The position numbers and the translations under genes are program-made. A stretch of 64,000 nt of DNA from Streptomyces sp. WMMB303 (GTDB taxonomy: Bacteria > Actinomycetota > Actinomycetes > Streptomycetales > Streptomycetaceae). The notes below the pieces were generated by a model. It was not told where the DNA came from and did no database searches. It was given only the letters and a program-made list of their open reading frames with translations. This document shows positions 1-7,800 of the stretch, piece by piece. How positions within the stretch are numbered: position 1 is the stretch's first letter; each line of letters starts with the position of its first letter. The stretch spans positions 6,663,001-6,727,000 of the forward strand of contig NZ_JARKIN010000001.1 of the NCBI RefSeq assembly GCF_029351045.1, read 5' to 3'.

Positions 1-987
1 CTGCCGGCTTGGCTTGTTGATGCCGCGCGGCAGGCGTGGGGCACCGAGCTGCCTGACGGACCGGTCGGCGATTTCGTCCTCGTGCGCGAGCGATCGCCGT
101 ACGGGTACGCGAAGGCGTCCTGGGAAATCAACCTCGGCTGCGACTACGACTGCGAGTTCTGCTACCTCGGCGAGAAGCGCTTCGAGGGCCTGGACTGGGC
201 GGGCAAACAGCAGCTCCTGCGGACGATGCGCGATGCGGGCGTGCTCTGGCTGCAGATCACGGGCGGCGAGGCACTGATCGACCGCGAGTTCGGCGCGGCC
301 TACGAGTACGCCCACCAGCTCGGGATGATGGTGCAGGTCTCCTCGAACGGTTCGTCCCTGCGCAAGCCGCCGATCCGCGGGCTGTTCGCACGCCATCGCC
401 CTTACCGGCTCACGCTCAGCGTCTACGGCGCGACCGCGGACACGTACGACAAGGTCACTCGCAACCGCGGCGCGTTCGGCCGGTTCATCCAGGGTCTGGA
501 CGCGGCCCACCAGGACCGGCTGCCGGTCCGGCTGAACGTGATCGTGTCGGACGACAACGCCCATGAGGTCGACGCGATGGTGGCTCTGTGTGAACGCTAC
601 AGCTTCCCGCACCAGGTCTTTACGAATATGTCGCCGACGATCGACGGTGAAGCGAACCCGCTGGCGACGCAGGCCAAGGGCCACATCAAGGCCCGGAGCG
701 TCTTCACCGGCTGCAATGCCGGCCGGACGTTCTTCCACGTCAACCCGCACGGCATCGCGTCCGTCTGCAAGGTCGGCCGCGCCCCGAGCGTGAACCTCGT
801 GACCGAGGGCGTCGCCGCCCTCACCCGGCTCGGCGCTATCGCCGAGTCCCTACAGCTCCGCACCGGTGGATGCTCCGGCTGCACGAAGGTCGGCACCTGC
901 CGTACCTGCCGGCCGCTGGCCAAGCTCTACCAGGATGCGGGGGACCGACGAGAGCTCTATTGCCAACACGGAGGCTACGGATCATGA
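1..987 (+). CDS. Radical SAM/SPASM protein, 5' end outside the window
   Basis: The reading frame is open from base 1 through to the TGA at 985-987, so the true start lies left of the window; an internal GTG at 82 would leave too little ahead of the cluster motif. The CxxxCxxC motif (fragment residues about 47, 51 and 54, CDYDCEFC) binds the radical SAM [4Fe-4S] cluster, followed by the GGE motif (TGGEAL). The C-terminal third carries further Cys in the spacing of a SPASM/twitch domain (CNAG, CKVG, then CSGCTKVGTCRTC and a last Cys). Such enzymes modify ribosomal peptides or other proteins by radical chemistry. Its stop overlaps the start of a 70-residue peptide gene by ATGA, which points to that peptide as substrate. 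Substrate and reaction are inferred. Confidence 0.85.
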   Translation: MPAWLVDAARQAWGTELPDGPVGDFVLVRERSPYGYAKASWEINLGCDYDCEFCYLGEKRFEGLDWAGKQQLLRTMRDAGVLWLQITGGEALIDREFGAAYEYAHQLGMMVQVSSNGSSLRKPPIRGLFARHRPYRLTLSVYGATADTYDKVTRNRGAFGRFIQGLDAAHQDRLPVRLNVIVSDDNAHEVDAMVALCERYSFPHQVFTNMSPTIDGEANPLATQAKGHIKARSVFTGCNAGRTFFHVNPHGIASVCKVGRAPSVNLVTEGVAALTRLGAIAESLQLRTGGCSGCTKVGTCRTCRPLAKLYQDAGDRRELYCQHGGYGS

Positions 988-1196
988 CTCCACCCACCAC
1001 AACCCTCACCCCGCCGCGCGAACCGATGCTGCTCACCATCGGACGGCGCCCCACCGATGGTGCAACCGGCACCCTGCCCGTGCCACTGCCGGCCGGGGCC
1101 ATCCGCGACGACGAGGTCCAGATCATCACCGACCTGGACGAGGCCGCCGAGGGCGCCGAGTGCAGCTGCTCGGCCGGCGACGACCAGCCGTACTAG
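984..1196 (+). CDS. Candidate RiPP precursor peptide with Cys-x-Cys tail
   Basis: A 70-residue peptide starts with ATG at 984 inside the stop of the radical SAM gene (ATGA, translational coupling), with GGAGG about 8 bases upstream. The N-terminal half is Pro/Thr-rich, the middle has a leader-like acidic stretch (EVQIITDLDEAAEG), and the end is ECSCSAGDDQPY. A short acidic leader followed by a Cys/Ser-rich core next to a SPASM enzyme is the usual architecture of a RiPP precursor (established for sactipeptides, ranthipeptides and similar groups). I do not recognise the exact family. No transporter or protease is visible in the window, but the cluster continues to the left. It could instead be a small regulatory or carrier protein. 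Confidence 0.6.
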   Translation: MTPPTTTLTPPREPMLLTIGRRPTDGATGTLPVPLPAGAIRDDEVQIITDLDEAAEGAECSCSAGDDQPY

Positions 1197-1240
1197 ATAC
1201 ACCGCAGGCGGGCGCCGCACCGCTCGCGTACGCGCCCCAT

Positions 1241-1279
1241 GAGTGCCGCCCCGGTCGTACCCTGGCCGGGGCGGCACTC
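1241..1279 (+). terminator. Strong hairpin between precursor and kinase
   Basis: A perfect 14-bp inverted repeat (1241-1254 with 1266-1279, 11-nt loop, GC-rich) lies 44 bases after the peptide stop and ahead of the kinase start. There is no long T-run, as is common in Streptomyces. It would lower read-through from the peptide into the kinase, a ratio often seen after precursor genes. Confidence 0.55.
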
Positions 1280-1310
1280 CCTTGTCTCCGAGCCCCATGA
1301 GGAACCGCGC

Positions 1311-2141
1311 GTGTCCATGTCTCGCATTCCCTTCGATCAGCTCCCAGCCGACGTCCGCCAGGCTGTCACTGACAAGACCGGCCCCGTGCATCAGGCGGTG
1401 ACCATGACCGGCGGCATGAACTCCGGCGTCGCCTCCGTCCTGGAGACCGAGAGCGGCAGCGTTTTCGTGAAGGGCATCGCGAGTGATCACGCGCAGGTCG
1501 CAGCACAGCGCCGCGAGGCGGAGATCGCCCCCCACCTGCCCACGTCCTGTCCCCGCCTGTACTGGCACCTGGAAGTCGGTGGATGGAGCCTTCTCGGATA
1601 CGAGGTCCTCAGCGGTCGCCACGCCGACTACAGCCCCGGCTCGGCCGACTTGGAGCTCATAGAAGCCGCGCTCACCGAACTGCAACAGATCACCGCTCCG
1701 GCCGACATCGAGATCAAGGACGCGGTGGACCGCTGGGCGGACTGCGCTCCGCCCGGAACGCTCCAGCACTTCACCGGCAACACCCTGCTGCACACCGACT
1801 TCGCACCGCACAATGTCCTGATCGCCGACGGGCGTGCCCGCCTCATCGACTGGGCGTGGCCTACGCGCGGGGCGGCGTGGATCGATCCAGGCGCCTTGGC
1901 GCTGAGGCTCATGGAGGCTGGCCACCCGGCGGAGGACGCGATCGTGTTCGCAGGCCGCTTCCCGTCGTGGCGGAACACCGATCCGGAGGCACTGGCGGCA
2001 TTCGGTTCCGCATCTGCGGCGCTGTGGCGAGAAATCGCCCAGGAGGATCCAACGCCCTGGAAGCAGCGGATGGCCAAGCGGGCCGCTGCGTTCAGGCTCG
2101 TGCTCCTCAGCGGGTCCACGCCCGCCGTCGGATCGTCTTGA
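1311..2141 (+). CDS. Aminoglycoside phosphotransferase-like small-molecule kinase
   Basis: About 276 residues with the APH/choline-kinase fold signature: a catalytic loop HTDFAPHNVLI (HxDxxxxN) near the middle and LIDWAW after it, the position of the metal-binding DFG-like Asp. The N-lobe FVKGIA supplies the expected Lys. Such kinases phosphorylate hydroxyls of small molecules or peptides. GAGGAA at 1299-1304 fits a GTG start at 1311; ATG 1317 is an equally reasonable start two codons later. It follows the radical SAM/peptide pair after a hairpin, so it may act on or protect against the modified product (inference), or be an unrelated antibiotic-resistance kinase. The 3' end overlaps a minus-strand remnant. 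Confidence 0.75.
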   Translation: MSMSRIPFDQLPADVRQAVTDKTGPVHQAVTMTGGMNSGVASVLETESGSVFVKGIASDHAQVAAQRREAEIAPHLPTSCPRLYWHLEVGGWSLLGYEVLSGRHADYSPGSADLELIEAALTELQQITAPADIEIKDAVDRWADCAPPGTLQHFTGNTLLHTDFAPHNVLIADGRARLIDWAWPTRGAAWIDPGALALRLMEAGHPAEDAIVFAGRFPSWRNTDPEALAAFGSASAALWREIAQEDPTPWKQRMAKRAAAFRLVLLSGSTPAVGSS

Positions 2142-2269
2142 ACTCGATCTTTCCGGTACTCATGAGGAAGTTCCCACTCGAGTACAGCGAGGGTCGGGCC
2201 CCAACGTGGTTTCCGCTGTACTTCTCCACATGCCGGATCTCCACCCCGCCTGGAACATTGAAGTCGATC
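2107..2269 (-). pseudogene. C-terminal remnant of a gene cut by the IS3 element
   Basis: The minus strand is open from the left IS boundary to a TGA at 2107 and reads like a normal protein end (for example IDFNVPGGVEIRHVEKYSG and STGKIEFKTIRR). The upstream part is missing where the IS begins at 2270. The last 35 bases overlap the kinase end convergently. I do not recognise the family. Confidence 0.4.
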
Positions 2270-3537
2270 GGGTCTGATGCATGGTCTGGTGACATCTGAT
2301 CTGGCTTGCCCGTGGGGCGGCCTGGAAGGATGTAGCCGTGCCAGTTCCCTACCCTCAAGAGTTCCGTGACGACGTCGTCCGCGTGGCCCGCAACCGCGAG
2401 AAGGGCGTCACTCTCGCGCAGATCGCGAAGGACTTCGGCGTCCATGAGATGACGCTGTCGAAGTGGATGCGCCAGGCGAAGGTCGAGGACGGCGAGGAGC
2501 CCGGCGTCACCAGGTCGGAGTCCGCGGAGAACCGTGAGCTGAAGAAGCGGGTGCGTCTCCTGGAGCAGGAGAACGAGGTCCTGCGCCGCGCGGCGGCCTA
2601 TCTGTCGCAGGCTCACCTGCCGGCAAGAGGCTCTACCCGCTCGTGAGAGAGCTCGCCGCCGACAGCATCCCTGTCGCGGTTGCGTGCCGGGTGCTCACGC
2701 TCTCCCGCCAGCACTACTACCGCTGGCTGCGTCAGCCGGTCACGGATACCGAGGTCGCCGTGGCCTACCGCGCGAACGCCCTGTTCGACGCTCACCGCGA
2801 TGACCCGGAGTTCGGCTACCGGTTCCTCACCGGTGAGGCCGAGGCCGTCGGGGAGCGCATGTGCGAGCGGACCGCATGGCGCATCTGCGGCGACCATGGC
2901 TGGTGGCCGGTGTTCGGGAAGAAGCGGCCGAAGAACGCCAAGAGACCCGGGCCGCCCGTGCACGACGACCTCGTCCAGCGGGACTTCACCGCTACCGGAC
3001 CGAACCAGCTGTGGCTGACCGACATCACTGAACACCCGACCGGCCAGGGCAAGCTCTACCTCTGCGCGGTCAAGGATGCCTTCTGCGGCCGTATCGTCGG
3101 ATACTCCATCGACCACCGGATGAAGGCCCGCCTCGCGGTGAACGCGCTGGACAGCGCGGTCGCCAGAAGAGGGGACGTGGCCGGCTGCACAGTCCATTCC
3201 GACCGCGGATCGCAATTCCGGTCAAGAAAGTACGTCCACGCTCTGCACCGCCACGGCCTGGCCGGATCCATGGGAAGAGTCGGCGCCGCCGGCGACAACG
3301 CCGCCATGGAATCCTTCTTCGCGCTCCTGCAGAACAACCTCCTCGACCGGCGCCCCTGGGCCACCCGGCAAGACCTCCGCACCGCGATCGTCACCTGGAT
3401 CGAGCGGACCTACCACCGACGCCGCAGACAACTACGGCTGGGCCGTTTGACCCCCATCGAGTACGAGATCACCATGAAGCCCGCCGCAACCCCTCGCGGC
3501 ATGAAAACCGACAGTCACCAACCCGTGCAGCAGACCC
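2270..3537 (+). mobile_element. IS3-family insertion sequence, about 1.27 kb
   Basis: Imperfect terminal inverted repeats of 24 bp (20 identities) lie at 2270-2293 and 3514-3537. Between them are orfA with a helix-turn-helix and orfB with a DDE integrase core, in the two-frame layout typical of IS3. I see no clear target duplication, so the boundaries may be a few bases off or flanking DNA may have been lost. Both ORFs look intact, although orfB reads through the right repeat. Confidence 0.85.
2338..2646 (+). CDS. IS3-family transposase OrfA (HTH)
   Basis: 102 residues. GTG start at 2338 preceded by GGAAGGA. Residues about 5-45 (PQEFRDDVVRVA to MTLSKWMRQAK) form the HTH_Tnp_1 fold that binds the element ends; residues about 65-88 (ELKKRVRLLEQENEVLRR) form the leucine-zipper coiled coil common to OrfA. 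The stop overlaps the GTG of orfB by four bases (GTGA), and orfB lies in the -1 frame, so an OrfAB fusion by frameshift is possible, although I see no A-rich slippery heptamer. Confidence 0.9.
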   Translation: MPVPYPQEFRDDVVRVARNREKGVTLAQIAKDFGVHEMTLSKWMRQAKVEDGEEPGVTRSESAENRELKKRVRLLEQENEVLRRAAAYLSQAHLPARGSTRS

Positions 3538-3629
3538 GTAGGAGTGCACCACGGGATGTTGCTGAGCCAGGCGGTGATCCAGTCGAACTGGGCGACAGGG
3601 CGGCGAACGCAGCGGGTCTGCCGGCCTGA
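2643..3629 (+). CDS. IS3-family transposase OrfB (DDE integrase core)
   Basis: 328 residues. The catalytic triad is visible: LTDIT (first Asp), HSDRGSQF (second Asp), and NAAMESFFALLQ (Glu). The N-terminus contains the HTH_21-like segment (YRANALFDAHRDDPEFGYR) seen in OrfB. It catalyses excision and integration of the IS. The expected end is near LTPIEYE; the frame then runs through the right inverted repeat into flanking DNA and stops at 3629, so the last 30 or so residues are not IS sequence. This suggests loss or fusion of the native stop region. Confidence 0.88.
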   Translation: MRELAADSIPVAVACRVLTLSRQHYYRWLRQPVTDTEVAVAYRANALFDAHRDDPEFGYRFLTGEAEAVGERMCERTAWRICGDHGWWPVFGKKRPKNAKRPGPPVHDDLVQRDFTATGPNQLWLTDITEHPTGQGKLYLCAVKDAFCGRIVGYSIDHRMKARLAVNALDSAVARRGDVAGCTVHSDRGSQFRSRKYVHALHRHGLAGSMGRVGAAGDNAAMESFFALLQNNLLDRRPWATRQDLRTAIVTWIERTYHRRRRQLRLGRLTPIEYEITMKPAATPRGMKTDSHQPVQQTRRSAPRDVAEPGGDPVELGDRAANAAGLPA

Positions 3630-3666
3630 GTCACAAGCCAGGACGTGAAAAGTCTTCGTCAGACCG
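3538..3666 (-). pseudogene. Coding-like remnant on the other side of the IS
   Basis: Reading the minus strand towards the IS gives a protein-like stretch (AQFDWITAWLSNIPWCT) ending at the right inverted repeat, with no start codon. It may be the upstream part of the gene whose tail lies at 2107-2269, or an older transposon remnant. The family is not recognised. The rest of 3630-3877 shows no supported gene. Confidence 0.25.
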
Positions 3667-3877
3667 AGTCATCGAATGGATCCACCACGCCGGCGGCCTC
3701 AGCGGAAGCCAGCCTGCCGCACCCACATTGGGACGTATCCGCCGAAGACGCCACTTGCCTGTCAGTGCTGAGCCATATCGTCATTTCTCTGCACTCCGAC
3801 GATTGAGACAGATTGAGGACGGACACCGCCATGCTGGCTGAAAAAGCACCCTTCGCCGATCATATCGAGGCTGCCCG

Positions 3878-5413
3878 ATGATTCCCCGTGGACCGGATTG
3901 CACGGTAACCACCCTGATCGAGCTGCAAGGCGGCAGGCCGCAATGGGACAAAGCAATGCGGCGGATACGGGAGCTGGGCTGGACGTGCCACGAGCTCAGC
4001 CCGAAAGAGCGACGCACGGTCCTCCGGGCGTTCGACTCAGATGTCAATTTCAGCGATTTCTGGTGGGTGGAAGTGCCGATCAAGGGCTCCACCTGGCGTG
4101 CCGACCGCGAAGCAGCTTGGCAGATCACAGAGTTGAGCCGGTCGGCACAGACTGTGATTTACGGTCGGTTGTTCCGGCGTGAGGAGATCGATCGGGTCCT
4201 TGAGCCCGAGTGGCAGGTGCACTCGGCAGATCACGATCCCGAAGGCACCGTCACGCCGGGCTTCCGTCGGCATTGGCGAACAGCCACGCGCTGGTGCGCG
4301 GCGCACACCGGGCTGCTCGACGTCCGCGTGCGCATCCATGCGAACAAGGACGCCGCCCGACACCTGGCCCGGCATCTGCGCACGGACGGGCCCCGAGCGG
4401 ACCTCGACGTGCGGCCGCTCGACGGACGGGGGCGTACCGGGACTATCCGTCATGGAGAGGACGCCCTCAACAGGGCTGTGGCGCTCTTCGGCGGGCCACT
4501 GCTCGCCATGTCCCTCTTCTTGTCAACAGCTCAGCACTTGATACCCATTGCGGCCGCCGTGTGCTGGTTCCTCGCTGTCGTCTGTGCCGTCCCAGCCTGG
4601 TGGACGGCTTTCGCCGTGCCCCTGGCTCGCTCTCGGCTCCAGTGTCTAGTTATCTGCATCATCGCAACCCTCGTAGTGGCGGTCTACACGCTAGGCATCC
4701 CTGGACTCTTCGACGGCGTGGACTCCCGGTCCACCTGGGCGACGGCAGCAATCGGCTTCTACGTGACTGGTCTGATCCTGCTGGGGCGCCGCTGGCGATG
4801 GCAGATACTGGCCGCGACGGCGCTTCCCCTACTCGCCACACTGCTCGTGGCGGCGCTGCCCCTCACCGGCAGGATCCTGCAGGACGGCTATGCGGACGAG
4901 CTGTCTCTGTCACCGGAAGAGACGGCTGTCAGCGGGGCGTACCAGCTCATCTCGGCGGTGAAACTGCTGTGGCCCACCCTTGCGGCGATCCTGTTCATAG
5001 CAGCCGTTTGGGGCGTCCTGCGCTACTTTCACTTCATACGGCCGCGGAGCGTCTCCGCTGGCACGCTGGCCGCGCTCTTCCTAGCCCTTGGCTTGCTCAC
5101 AGCCGCCGAGTGGACCTTCGCGTCACCGCAGCATGCGGCCGACAAGCTGAAACGAGCAGCAACTCATCACACCAAGGCCCCACCGTATTTCGGTATTTCA
5201 GCGGACTGGGTCTGCGTCCGTCCTACAGTCTCGGTTCACACCCTGAACGAGCAGGGCGGCACGCTTGTACCAAGCACCCCCTACCTTTCGTTCGGCGTCG
5301 CCGAAGGCAACGTGGTCCTGTGGAACGCCGCCGCCGACCGCCCACTACGTGTTCCGGCTGGACAGGTGAAGCTGCTTCCCGCCGGGAACCCTGGGCTCTC
5401 GTGCGTCACATGA
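3878..5413 (+). CDS. Orphan multi-pass membrane protein
   Basis: 511 residues. The first about 200 residues are soluble and charged, with Trp-rich segments (NFSDFWWVEVP). About six to eight hydrophobic helices follow between residues 205 and 415 (AVCWFLAVVCAVPAWWTAF, LVICIIATLVVAVYTLGI, ILFIAAVWGVLRYF, LAALFLALGLLTAAEW). The last about 85 residues are again soluble with a beta-rich look. I recognise no family or catalytic motif. It is the last gene before the tRNA-Pro scar, so it is likely island cargo. Start ATG 3878 has GAGG about 10 bases upstream. Confidence 0.6.
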   Translation: MIPRGPDCTVTTLIELQGGRPQWDKAMRRIRELGWTCHELSPKERRTVLRAFDSDVNFSDFWWVEVPIKGSTWRADREAAWQITELSRSAQTVIYGRLFRREEIDRVLEPEWQVHSADHDPEGTVTPGFRRHWRTATRWCAAHTGLLDVRVRIHANKDAARHLARHLRTDGPRADLDVRPLDGRGRTGTIRHGEDALNRAVALFGGPLLAMSLFLSTAQHLIPIAAAVCWFLAVVCAVPAWWTAFAVPLARSRLQCLVICIIATLVVAVYTLGIPGLFDGVDSRSTWATAAIGFYVTGLILLGRRWRWQILAATALPLLATLLVAALPLTGRILQDGYADELSLSPEETAVSGAYQLISAVKLLWPTLAAILFIAAVWGVLRYFHFIRPRSVSAGTLAALFLALGLLTAAEWTFASPQHAADKLKRAATHHTKAPPYFGISADWVCVRPTVSVHTLNEQGGTLVPSTPYLSFGVAEGNVVLWNAAADRPLRVPAGQVKLLPAGNPGLSCVT

Positions 5414-5624
5414 CTGGACAACACAGCCGAGAGAGGGAACCGAGCGAATTTACTTGCGCTACGCAGCTCGGAACCACGGCTTCGGGAGCACTGCACCCCT
5501 CGCTGGGAGATTCCTGGGAGATGATCTTCCCTCAGAGGCCAACCGGAACCTCTCCGCGCCGCTTCAGAACAACCACCTGACCTGCAATTTTACAAGATTC
5601 GCAGGTGTCGATCCTGCCCGACCC

Positions 5625-5670
5625 TCGTTCGGGACGAAGAGGTCGTGGGTTCAAATCCCGCCACCCCGAC
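5625..5670 (+). other. 3' fragment of tRNA-Pro(CGG): attachment-site scar
   Basis: The sequence from the anticodon loop to the discriminator of a proline tRNA is present: loop TTCGGGA, 3' anticodon stem CGAAG, variable loop, T-arm GTGGGTTCAAATCCC, and 3' acceptor strand. No D-arm or 5' acceptor strand precedes it; instead unrelated DNA joins at the 5' anticodon stem. This is the structure left at the far end of an element integrated in the 3' half of a tRNA gene, so everything to the left is probably island DNA with the complete tRNA further left. Confidence 0.75.
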
Positions 5671-5686
5671 AGAGGAAACACCAGGT

Positions 5687-5721
5687 CAGGGGCCTGATCC
5701 GCATCGCGGGTCGGGCCCCTG
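5687..5721 (+). terminator. Terminator following the tRNA-Pro fragment
   Basis: An inverted repeat with a CAGGGGCC / GGCCCCTG-type stem lies 16 bases after the tRNA fragment. It is the native terminator of the tRNA gene retained on the chromosomal side of the scar. Confidence 0.55.
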
Positions 5722-6208
5722 AGCGGTTGTGGGAGCCGAACTCGGGACACGGCCCCCCGGTGGCATGCGGAGAGCGGCAGGCACATCCATGACCACGGCG
5801 GGATCTGGCGGTAGAGGAAGTGGTACAGGAACCGGACTCGGTCTCGGGTCCTGCGGCGCCGTCCGTGCTTACCGATCCCGCCTCATCACCCCGCGAGCCT
5901 GACCGCCGTGGGCCTTGGCGACCGCCTTGTGCAAGTGGACGTCGACCAGGCTGGGGTTGTCGGAGATCACGACTACCGGCCCGGCCCCAGGCAGCCCGTC
6001 CGGGCTTACGCAGAGAAGGGTGTGACAGGAGGTGGGCCACATGCGTCAGCCGAGATCGGACAGGGTGTCGCCGAGCCGCTCGGCGAGCCCACCGTCGTCA
6101 CCGGCCACGCGACGCGGGGTGCCCCAGTACACCGGGTCGGTCAACGGACACGGTCGCCGAAATGGTGCGGGAGCAGAGGCGCCTCCATGGGCTCATAGGG
6201 TGGATCAC
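5722..6208. other. No intact gene; short coding-like remnants
   Basis: I cannot support a complete gene here. On the minus strand short protein-like pieces end in stops (for example DPVYWGTPRRVAGDDGG ending near 6050, and VVVISDNPSLVDVHLHKAVA ending near 5899). They look like eroded genes at the island boundary. No function is assigned. Confidence 0.35.
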
Positions 6209-6233
6209 TGAGGTTTTCTCAGAGGCTATGGAG

Positions 6234-7109
6234 TCACACCGGGTCCGGCAGGTCCATGAGCGCGAGTTTGGCCGGGTCCACCACGGCGGTGACCGCGGTG
6301 ATGTGGCCATCGGCGACGGTGAAGGCGAGGAGGGAGAGCGGGGTGCCGTCTTCGCTCCAGGAGATGACGCCGGGGTGACCATTGACGGTCGCCGCATGTC
6401 CTCGTGCCGCGCTGCCGGCCACTCGCGCGCGGGTGGCGACTTCGGTGGCCCCGAGCGTGACGAACGTGCCGTTCGGGGTGTGGACTGTGAACTTCACGTC
6501 GGGGTGGAGAACCTGCAGCAGTTGATCAAACCGGCCGTCGTGGGCTGCGGCCAGGAAGGCTTGGACCACCTCGCGTTGTTGTCGTCCGACGCTTGCCGGC
6601 TGCTGGGTGGCCTGTACCTTCCTGCGGGCTCGGCTGGCGAGCATTTTGGCCGCGTCGGCGGACTTGCCGAGAATGGTGCCGATCTCCGCGAAGGGCACGG
6701 CGAATACGTCGTGCAGCACGAACGCCAGTCGCTCGTCCGGGCGCAGCGAGTCGAGAACCGTGAGAAGCGCGAGGCCGATGGAGTCCCCGATTGCCGCGAG
6801 GTCTTCCGGAGCGGGAGTGTCGTCGAGCGTCACGGTAAATTCGGGTAGCTGGTCGTCGAAGGAGACTTCTCGGCGCGTCCGGCCCGAACGCAGGACATCG
6901 AGGCTGATGCGGCCGACCACGGTGGTCAGCCAGCCGCCGAGGTTGTCGATGGTGTCGGTGTCCTGGCGGGACAGACGCAGCCACGCCTCTTGGACCACGT
7001 CTTCCGCGTCGGCATGTGATCCGAGCATGCGGTAGGCGACGGCGCGGAGCCGGTCACGGTGGGACTCGAAGGCATCGGCGATCGGGTCCGTGGGATGGGT
7101 GCCGGCCAT
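6234..7109 (-). CDS. sigJ: SigJ-type ECF RNA polymerase sigma factor with SnoaL-like tail
   Basis: 291 residues. Region sigma2 (about residues 8-75) contains YRMLGSHADAEDVVQEAWLR; region sigma4 (about 115-165) contains LRPDERLAFVLHDVFAVPFAEIGTILGKSADAAK. A C-terminal domain of about 115 residues follows, with the SnoaL/NTF2-like fold signature typical of the SigJ/ECF41-like groups, in which the extension modulates sigma activity in place of a separate anti-sigma factor. The partner is often a small oxidoreductase or carboxymuconolactone decarboxylase, which is not present here. ATG at 7109; GAGGTAG upstream serves as ribosome binding site. Flanked by inverted repeats, so possibly moved as a unit. 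Confidence 0.85.
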   Translation of the reverse strand: MAGTHPTDPIADAFESHRDRLRAVAYRMLGSHADAEDVVQEAWLRLSRQDTDTIDNLGGWLTTVVGRISLDVLRSGRTRREVSFDDQLPEFTVTLDDTPAPEDLAAIGDSIGLALLTVLDSLRPDERLAFVLHDVFAVPFAEIGTILGKSADAAKMLASRARRKVQATQQPASVGRQQREVVQAFLAAAHDGRFDQLLQVLHPDVKFTVHTPNGTFVTLGATEVATRARVAGSAARGHAATVNGHPGVISWSEDGTPLSLLAFTVADGHITAVTAVVDPAKLALMDLPDPV

Positions 7110-7195
7110 GTCGCTACCTCTCTGGAAGCTGCTCCGTCATAGGGATGACGCGCGCAGGCGCCGCAACGTAACCCGATGAAGGAGAGCACTCCCAC

Positions 7196-7375
7196 ATGGA
7201 AAACCGGCTCAAGAAGAAGAACACGAACAACCCCGATGTGTGGACCGCGATCCAGCACCGGACCGCGGCGGAACTGAAGGAACGATGGCGAACCCTCAAG
7301 CACGTCACCCTCAGCCCCAGCAGAATCGGCGACATAGCCCGCACCGCACTCGTCCTCAACGGGCACTGGAAATGA
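7196..7375 (+). pseudogene. Short ORF, possible tail of a lost transposase
   Basis: A 59-residue plus-strand reading frame (starts MENRLKKKNTNN, ends RTALVLNGHWK) runs up to the right inverted repeat at 7382. GGAG lies upstream of its ATG. Its position against the repeat and its basic composition suggest the C-terminal remnant of an IS transposase, but I do not recognise the family. It could also be a genuine small protein. Confidence 0.3.
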
Positions 7376-7395
7376 CCTTCACTGAGAAAACCTCA

Positions 7396-7800
7396 CTGGG
7401 CCCGAGATCACTGGCATCACCTCGTCGACCAGGTCCTCCGGCAAGGTGTTGCAAGGTGACATAGCTGTGCAGTTGCTCACTCACCAGTAGTTTCGGGATC
7501 TTTCCTGTCTGCCTGCGACGAACCGGTGGGTAGCTGGGCACGCAGGGTCTCACGTCTCGCGTCGGAATCTCACCCCTGGTGCCGGATGGACGTCGGATCC
7601 GATCTGGCGCCGAGACGTGCGGCTGCGCCGGGAACAGCGGGGTCGGCCGGCGCTGTTGCATCATCCGAGGGACCGGCACCGCACGGGCGGGGAACTCGGA
7701 GACCACAGGGTCGTCTGCGCCGACAGGATCCGGGCCGCGGGATCGCGGCAGGCCCGCCGCGCATTCGGACCAAGACGTATTTCTGCAGGAGGACTGCTTG
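7396..7800. other. Intergenic, no supported gene
   Basis: About 400 bases ahead of the PIG-L gene. I see no convincing coding region. It presumably holds the promoter for the downstream gene; no clear -35/-10 pair can be named. Confidence 0.4.

Larger units (their letters stand above)
6209..7395. mobile_element. 1.19-kb segment between 14-bp inverted repeats (possible old IS with sigma-factor passenger)
   Basis: TGAGGTTTTCTCAG at 6209-6222 and its exact complement at 7382-7395 bracket the SigJ-type gene and a short plus-strand ORF that ends just before the right repeat. Each arm is also partly self-complementary (CTGAG/CTCAG). This resembles the terminal repeats of an insertion sequence whose transposase has been mostly lost. 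No target duplication is evident, so this is tentative. Confidence 0.35.

Noticed and set aside
5820..6848. Long plus-strand frame opposite the SigJ-type gene
   Set aside because: Arg/Gly-rich with no motif; the minus-strand sigma factor explains the DNA.
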